Assembly (NCBI GenBank): GCA_041668045.1
Contig: JBAYDV010000064.1
Span: 1-11,797, forward strand
DNA from: JBAYDV01 sp041668045
GTDB taxonomy: Bacteria > Bacteroidota > Bacteroidia > Bacteroidales > UBA932
Reading direction: 5' to 3'
Length of the DNA stretch: 11,797 nucleotides
Made by a program: the position numbers and the translations under genes. The notes under the pieces are model-generated. The model searched no databases. It saw only the letters and a program-made list of their open reading frames with translations, and was not told the DNA's origin. Positions 8,445 through 11,797 of the stretch are shown here, piece by piece (positions within the stretch are counted from its first letter, which is position 1; each line of letters starts with the position of its first letter).

Positions 8445-10013
8445 TTATTTACCAAATTTACTTAATTGATTAGCCGTTTTCATGGCTGATAATAGATTTA
8501 CTACTCCTCCGCTAACACACTTTGAGTTAGAAGATTTATCTACAGATTTCATAATGATGCTTTTGACATCTTTAGCTGACAAGTCAGGATAATAGGTCTG
8601 TATCATGGCTGCTATTCCAGAAACTATAGGAGTGGCTAAACTAGTTCCTGACGCAGTAACTGCTGTGTTCTTTGGGCCTATAGACCTTATATTATATCCT
8701 GGAGCGAAAACATCTACGCTTTTTTCTCCGTAACAACTTAATTTTAAATCTTTTCCGTCTTTCCCAGAAGCTCCTACGACTAACATATTTTGAAATCGTT
8801 TTCCTCTTTTATTATATGCGGAAGGGTATTGTTTTACTGAATCAATATCTTTTCCATCATTTCCTGCTGCTTTTACTAATAATATACCTTTCTTCTCAGC
8901 ATATCTTAAAGCTTTAGTTACTTCTTTAGAATGAGGTGAAAGATATTTACCAAAACTCATGTTTATAATATCTACATCGCTATTTACTGCATATCTAATA
9001 GCTGTAGCTATATCTTTATCATATTCGTCACCATCAGGTATTGCTCTGATACTTACGAGTTTGGCTGTAGGACAAACTCCTACGAAATTTAAATCTTGTA
9101 CATATCTACCAGCTAATAGACTTTCTACTAAGGTGCCATGAAGTGAATCTACTTGCACATTGGCATTGCCATAAAACATATCTTTGAAATCGTCAGGATT
9201 ATCGCCTATGGTTAGTCGAGCTTTATCTTTACCATCATCAAGACTGGCTACGCGATCGTGAGATAATTTGTATTGGTCATATACTGTGCTTACTACATCT
9301 TGCCAATCACCTTCTGCTCCTCCTTTCATTAGAGGTATAGCTATCATTTGTAAATATTGATTAGCTTTCGATGTGTCTTTTGGCTGAAGATCTAATCTGT
9401 TTAAATCTTTAACTTTTACATCATTAGTATGAAGTTGTGCACTAAAAAGAGAATCATAATACATAGCGGCCTCATACTGCTGGGCTTGATATTTAGAAAA
9501 TTGGATGTATGTACTAAGATGTAACTTAGATTCTAATTTTTTATATTTATAATATTCTTGCTTCTCTTTTTTAGATAAGCTTAAAGTATCTACATTTTTA
9601 TATTTTGGTCTTAAGGTTTTATATTGTCTGAAAGCTTCATTTCCTGTTCTTACTACATTCTCTCCATTTTCATTCCCTAAGAAATTCCAACCATAGACAT
9701 CATCTACATAACCATTATGATCATCGTCTTTACCATTATTTTCTATCTCACCAGGATTTTTATATAAAGCAGGTTCTAAATTTGTATTTCCTAAATCAAA
9801 TCCAGCATCTATAACAGCTACTTTGACTACTTTAACTGGTTTAAGATCTTTTTGTGCAATAAACTCTAAAGTACCTTGCAAATCAATCCCACTTATTGAA
9901 TCAGTTTTCAAATAATACCAATATTCTATATTATCATAACTTCTACTTTGAAGAGGTACAAAGGAGATTAATAAAGAGAAAAATATTGGTAATAACGTTC
10001 TTTTTATTCGCAT
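8445..10013 (-). CDS. Exported subtilisin-like S8 family serine peptidase
   Basis: The product has 522 residues. An N-terminal signal (KR, then a hydrophobic run to about FVPLQS) has no lipobox Cys. The subtilase catalytic residues are all present: Asp69 in VAVIDAGFD, His292 in HGTLVESLLAG, oxyanion Asn385 in AAGNDG and Ser458 in GTSLATPIVSG. A calcium-site-like NGKDDDHNGYVDD lies at 93-105, as in many Bacteroidota subtilases. Between Asp and His there are over 220 residues, far more than in subtilisin; about 120-255 is rich in Lys, Tyr and Gln, probably helical, and may act as a cap or built-in regulator. The usual HGTHVAG is changed to HGTLVES, but the catalytic His stays. There is no type IX secretion C-terminal domain, so periplasmic action is likely. 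It is the first gene of the run leading to SusCD, placed to make or trim peptides for that system. Confidence 0.93.
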   Translation of the reverse strand: MRIKRTLLPIFFSLLISFVPLQSRSYDNIEYWYYLKTDSISGIDLQGTLEFIAQKDLKPVKVVKVAVIDAGFDLGNTNLEPALYKNPGEIENNGKDDDHNGYVDDVYGWNFLGNENGENVVRTGNEAFRQYKTLRPKYKNVDTLSLSKKEKQEYYKYKKLESKLHLSTYIQFSKYQAQQYEAAMYYDSLFSAQLHTNDVKVKDLNRLDLQPKDTSKANQYLQMIAIPLMKGGAEGDWQDVVSTVYDQYKLSHDRVASLDDGKDKARLTIGDNPDDFKDMFYGNANVQVDSLHGTLVESLLAGRYVQDLNFVGVCPTAKLVSIRAIPDGDEYDKDIATAIRYAVNSDVDIINMSFGKYLSPHSKEVTKALRYAEKKGILLVKAAGNDGKDIDSVKQYPSAYNKRGKRFQNMLVVGASGKDGKDLKLSCYGEKSVDVFAPGYNIRSIGPKNTAVTASGTSLATPIVSGIAAMIQTYYPDLSAKDVKSIIMKSVDKSSNSKCVSGGVVNLLSAMKTANQLSKFGK

Positions 10014-10039
10014 TATTATCGTTTTTTTTAAATTAGCGA

Positions 10040-10047
10040 CAAATATA
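10040..10047 (-). promoter_or_regulatory. Candidate -7 element for the peptidase-SusCD operon
   Basis: The minus strand reads TATATTTG, an exact match to the Bacteroidota -7 consensus TAnnTTTG, 26 nt before the S8 start codon. Transcription would begin near 10034, leaving a leader of only about 20 nt. No TTTG -33 element is seen at the usual distance upstream, and AT-rich DNA matches the motif easily, so this is tentative. Confidence 0.4.
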
Positions 10048-10063
10048 TATATTTTTTTTGTAT

Positions 10064-10071
10064 TATATTTG
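10064..10071 (+). promoter_or_regulatory. Candidate -7 element for ferredoxin-nitroreductase gene
   Basis: The plus strand reads TATATTTG, matching TAnnTTTG, 68 nt before the ATG at 10140. Predicted transcription would start near 10077 and give a leader of about 60 nt. No well-spaced -33 TTTG is present: the TTTG at 10057-10060 is only 3 nt away. Tentative. Confidence 0.35.
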
Positions 10072-10139
10072 TATAATTATACTGCTTTAGAATACATAAA
10101 ATGCACTATATATAACAAATCAAAAGAAATTAGTAGAAT

Positions 10140-10994
10140 ATGGTTATAAATATTAACGATAATTGTATAAATTGTAATAAATGTGTAGCAATATGCCCAT
10201 CTAGCATATTCAAAATTTCACAAAAAAAAACCAAAAAGACACAAGTCGTAAATCCTCAGTCATGCATTTTATGTGGACACTGCGTATCAGTATGCCCTCA
10301 AGACGCGATAGAACATAGTGAATTTCCTGCAGATAAAATTCATAAATTTAGTTATGAAGAATACCCTTCTCCAAAACAAATGATGACTCTAATAAGAGGA
10401 CGCCGTTCGAATAGAGCATTTTCTTCAAAACCAGTCTCTCAAAAAGATCTAGACCTAATATGTGAAGCAGCTTATAGAGCACCTACAGCTAGCAATTCAC
10501 AAATGAAAGGTATCACAGTTATCACTAAACCTGAAGACATTCAAAAAGTGATCAAAATAACAATAGATACTTTCTCTAAAATTCTAAAATCATTAGAAAA
10601 TCCAGCGGTTAAATTTATCTTAAAACCCTTCATGAAAGGCAGTTATGCTCAATTAATAAAACTACATAGACTCATCAAATCCTATGAAAACGGTGAAGAT
10701 AAAGTACTTCGTGGAGCTACTAGCCTTATCCTGTTTCACGCCCCAGCCTCTGTCGGTTTCGGACGAGATGATGCTAATTTAGCTTATCAAAACGCCTCTC
10801 TTATGGCAGAAAGTCTAGGCATAGCGCATTTCTACACAGGTTTTGTAATCGAAGGCACACGTCTTAACAAGAAAGCTCTGAAAAATGCTTTAGGTATACA
10901 AGGCAATATATATGCAGGTATGGCACTCGGACAGCCAAAATTCAGATATCATAGCTACACCGACAGAAAACCAGCTTCAATAAACTTTTTATAA
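10140..10994 (+). CDS. 2[4Fe-4S] ferredoxin-nitroreductase fusion flavoprotein
   Basis: This 284-residue cytoplasmic protein has no signal or membrane segment. Residues 1-60 form a bacterial ferredoxin domain with two complete cluster motifs: Cys9/12/15/19 and Cys42/45/48/52, each CxxCxxCxxxCP. Residues about 78-284 are an FMN-dependent nitroreductase domain, with the FMN-phosphate motif RRSNR (88-92), APTASNSQ (114-121) and the closing GMALGQPKFRYHS segment. The family moves electrons from the iron-sulfur clusters to FMN and on to an acceptor; the physiological acceptor of this subfamily is generally not known and cannot be read here. It is transcribed away from the peptidase operon and shares only the intergenic region with it. 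The stretch between the two Cys motifs is Lys-rich and includes a run of nine A (10222-10230). Domain assignment is secure; the substrate is unknown. Confidence 0.93.
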   Translation: MVININDNCINCNKCVAICPSSIFKISQKKTKKTQVVNPQSCILCGHCVSVCPQDAIEHSEFPADKIHKFSYEEYPSPKQMMTLIRGRRSNRAFSSKPVSQKDLDLICEAAYRAPTASNSQMKGITVITKPEDIQKVIKITIDTFSKILKSLENPAVKFILKPFMKGSYAQLIKLHRLIKSYENGEDKVLRGATSLILFHAPASVGFGRDDANLAYQNASLMAESLGIAHFYTGFVIEGTRLNKKALKNALGIQGNIYAGMALGQPKFRYHSYTDRKPASINFL

Positions 10995-11000
10995 AAGTTT
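10982..11000 (+). terminator. Inverted repeat at end of ferredoxin-nitroreductase gene
   Basis: AAACTTTT and AAAAGTTT form a perfect 8-bp inverted repeat around a 3-nt loop, spanning the last codons and stop of the gene. The stem has only one G-C pair and no long T tract follows, so it would be a weak terminator at best. Confidence 0.35.
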
Positions 11001-11028
11001 AAAACATATTTTAAGGCAATATTAAAAC

Positions 11029-11044
11029 CTACTAGAGCTAGTAG
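11029..11044 (-). terminator. Inverted repeat just after atpG
   Basis: CTACTAG and CTAGTAG form a perfect 7-bp inverted repeat with a 2-nt centre (or a 6-bp stem with a GAGC loop), starting 6 nt past the atpG stop. On the minus strand it is followed by GGTTTTAAT, a short T-rich tail. It is a plausible terminator for an ATP synthase operon, though stem and T tract are short. It overlaps a second repeat at 11040-11054. Confidence 0.4.
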
Positions 11045-11054
11045 CAGTGCTACT
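11040..11054. repeat. Second, overlapping inverted repeat across the atpG stop
   Basis: AGTAGC and GCTACT form a 6-bp inverted repeat with a 3-nt loop. It contains the atpG stop codon (11050-11052) and shares bases 11040-11044 with the neighbouring repeat, so only one of the two hairpins could form at a time. Confidence 0.4.
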
Positions 11055-11797
11055 GAGCACCACTAGCTAAGTCAAGCAACTGATTAGTAATAAGCTGCTG
11101 ACGCGTCTTATTATACTGCAGAGTCAAATCTGCTATTAGATCATCAGCATTATCTGTGGCTATCTGCATAGCCATCATTCTAGCTGAATGCTCTGAAGCA
11201 TTAGAATCCAATACACAAGTATATATTTCCTGATTAAGTACTTGTGCTATTAAATCAACTGATACTTCTTCTCGTGAAGGTTCTATAATGAAATCATTAG
11301 AAGATGTATCTTCTTTTTTCTTTTCTATATCTTCACTCTCTTCGTTAATTTGTAAATCTCTATTAAGATTAAGAGGAAGATAAGTCTTATTAACAAGTAA
11401 CTGTGTCCCGGTAGATTTAAAATGATGATAAATAATCTCTACTTTATCTATTTCTTTACGAAGAAACATATTCTCTAATTTTATAGCTAAAGCCTTTCCC
11501 TCTGCATAATTAGGATTTTCCGCTAAAGTTTCATAATCTCCTTGTGGAGAGAAACCTGCCTTTCTAACCTCCTTCTCTATCTTAGTACCTATAGGAAAAA
11601 CTAAAATATTCTCTTTTTTAAGACTTTTATATTTTTCTACAGTTTGATAGAATTTTTTAAAAACGTTAGAATTAAATGAACCACATAGAGAACTATTAGA
11701 TGAAATGACGACTATAGCCACCTTATTAACATGCCTCTCCTCCACTAAAGGACTGTTTATTAATACTCCCTCTGACCGTAATATATCAGAGAGAATA
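11050..11797 (-). CDS. atpG: F1F0 ATP synthase gamma subunit, 5' end outside window
   Basis: The reading frame stays open to the window edge, giving 248 residues. The GTG at 11745 is an internal Val codon and not the start, because family-like sequence (ILSDILRSEGVLINSPLVEERHVNKV) continues upstream in frame. About 40-60 N-terminal residues are missing, judged from the usual size near 290. Diagnostic segments are VVISSNSSLCGSFNSNV and the C-terminal helix SEHSARMMAMQIATDNA, then a QYNKTRQQLITNQ-type ending. Gamma is the rotating central stalk of F1 and couples proton flow to ATP synthesis in the cytoplasmic part of the enzyme. A charged EESEDIEKKKEDTSS loop precedes the EPSREEV segment. In Bacteroidota atpG is commonly the last gene of its operon, which fits the intergenic hairpins right after it. 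Confidence 0.95.
   Translation of the reverse strand, partial: ILSDILRSEGVLINSPLVEERHVNKVAIVVISSNSSLCGSFNSNVFKKFYQTVEKYKSLKKENILVFPIGTKIEKEVRKAGFSPQGDYETLAENPNYAEGKALAIKLENMFLRKEIDKVEIIYHHFKSTGTQLLVNKTYLPLNLNRDLQINEESEDIEKKKEDTSSNDFIIEPSREEVSVDLIAQVLNQEIYTCVLDSNASEHSARMMAMQIATDNADDLIADLTLQYNKTRQQLITNQLLDLASGAQ

Larger units (their letters stand above)
10014..10139. promoter_or_regulatory. Divergent intergenic promoter region
   Basis: This 126-bp, extremely AT-rich gap separates the starts of the minus-strand S8 peptidase gene and the plus-strand ferredoxin-nitroreductase gene, so it must hold promoters for both unless transcription enters from outside. It contains one copy of the Bacteroidota -7 element TAnnTTTG on each strand (listed separately). 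No operator repeat, riboswitch fold or small ORF was recognised. Confidence 0.6.

Noticed and set aside
8959..9141. 60-codon plus-strand ORF
   Set aside because: It lies wholly inside the S8 peptidase gene on the opposite strand, over conserved subtilase sequence, and has no recognisable product.
11745..11745. GTG as the start of atpG, giving 231 residues
   Set aside because: The frame continues upstream to the window edge with gamma-subunit-like sequence, and a start here would remove the N-terminal helix that every gamma subunit needs.

Overview
The window is AT-rich (about one third GC) and comes from a member of the Bacteroidota, most likely the order Bacteroidales. The case rests on a SusC/SusD outer-membrane pair, several lipoproteins whose Cys is followed by acidic residues, AT-rich leaders without clear Shine-Dalgarno sites, a TAnnTTTG-type promoter element, and an ATP synthase gamma subunit that runs alone into an intergenic region.

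Layout: positions 1-10013 are read on the minus strand as one tightly packed run of six genes. In transcription order these are a subtilisin-like S8 peptidase (10013-8445), an S9 prolyl-oligopeptidase/DPP-like peptidase (8441-6102), a SusC/RagA TonB-dependent transporter (6087-2803), a SusD/RagB surface lipoprotein (2791-1400), a very small acidic lipoprotein (1397-1152), and a two-repeat Calx-beta-like lipoprotein that leaves the window at base 1 (1110 to <1). The gaps are 3, 14, 11, 2 and 41 nt, so one transcript is likely. A short divergent promoter region (10014-10139) separates this run from a plus-strand 2[4Fe-4S] ferredoxin-nitroreductase fusion (10140-10994). That gene converges on the 3' end of atpG (minus strand, 11050 to >11797) across a 55-bp gap holding several small inverted repeats. 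No stretch over 300 bases lacks a gene.

How the genes may work together: SusCD pairs bind and import oligomers across the outer membrane. Most known loci pair them with glycan-cleaving enzymes, but here the only enzymes are two exported serine peptidases and there is no glycoside hydrolase. The best reading is a peptide/protein acquisition system: surface lipoproteins and the SusD lid capture peptides, the SusC barrel imports them with TonB energy, and the S8 and S9 peptidases shorten them, probably in the periplasm. This resembles RagAB-type peptide importers, although peptide specificity is inferred from context and is not visible in the SusCD sequences. The small lipoprotein and the Calx-beta lipoprotein are the least understood parts.

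The ferredoxin-nitroreductase and atpG are neighbouring housekeeping or redox genes with no visible link to the peptidase locus. No mobile element, CRISPR array, tRNA or rRNA was seen.
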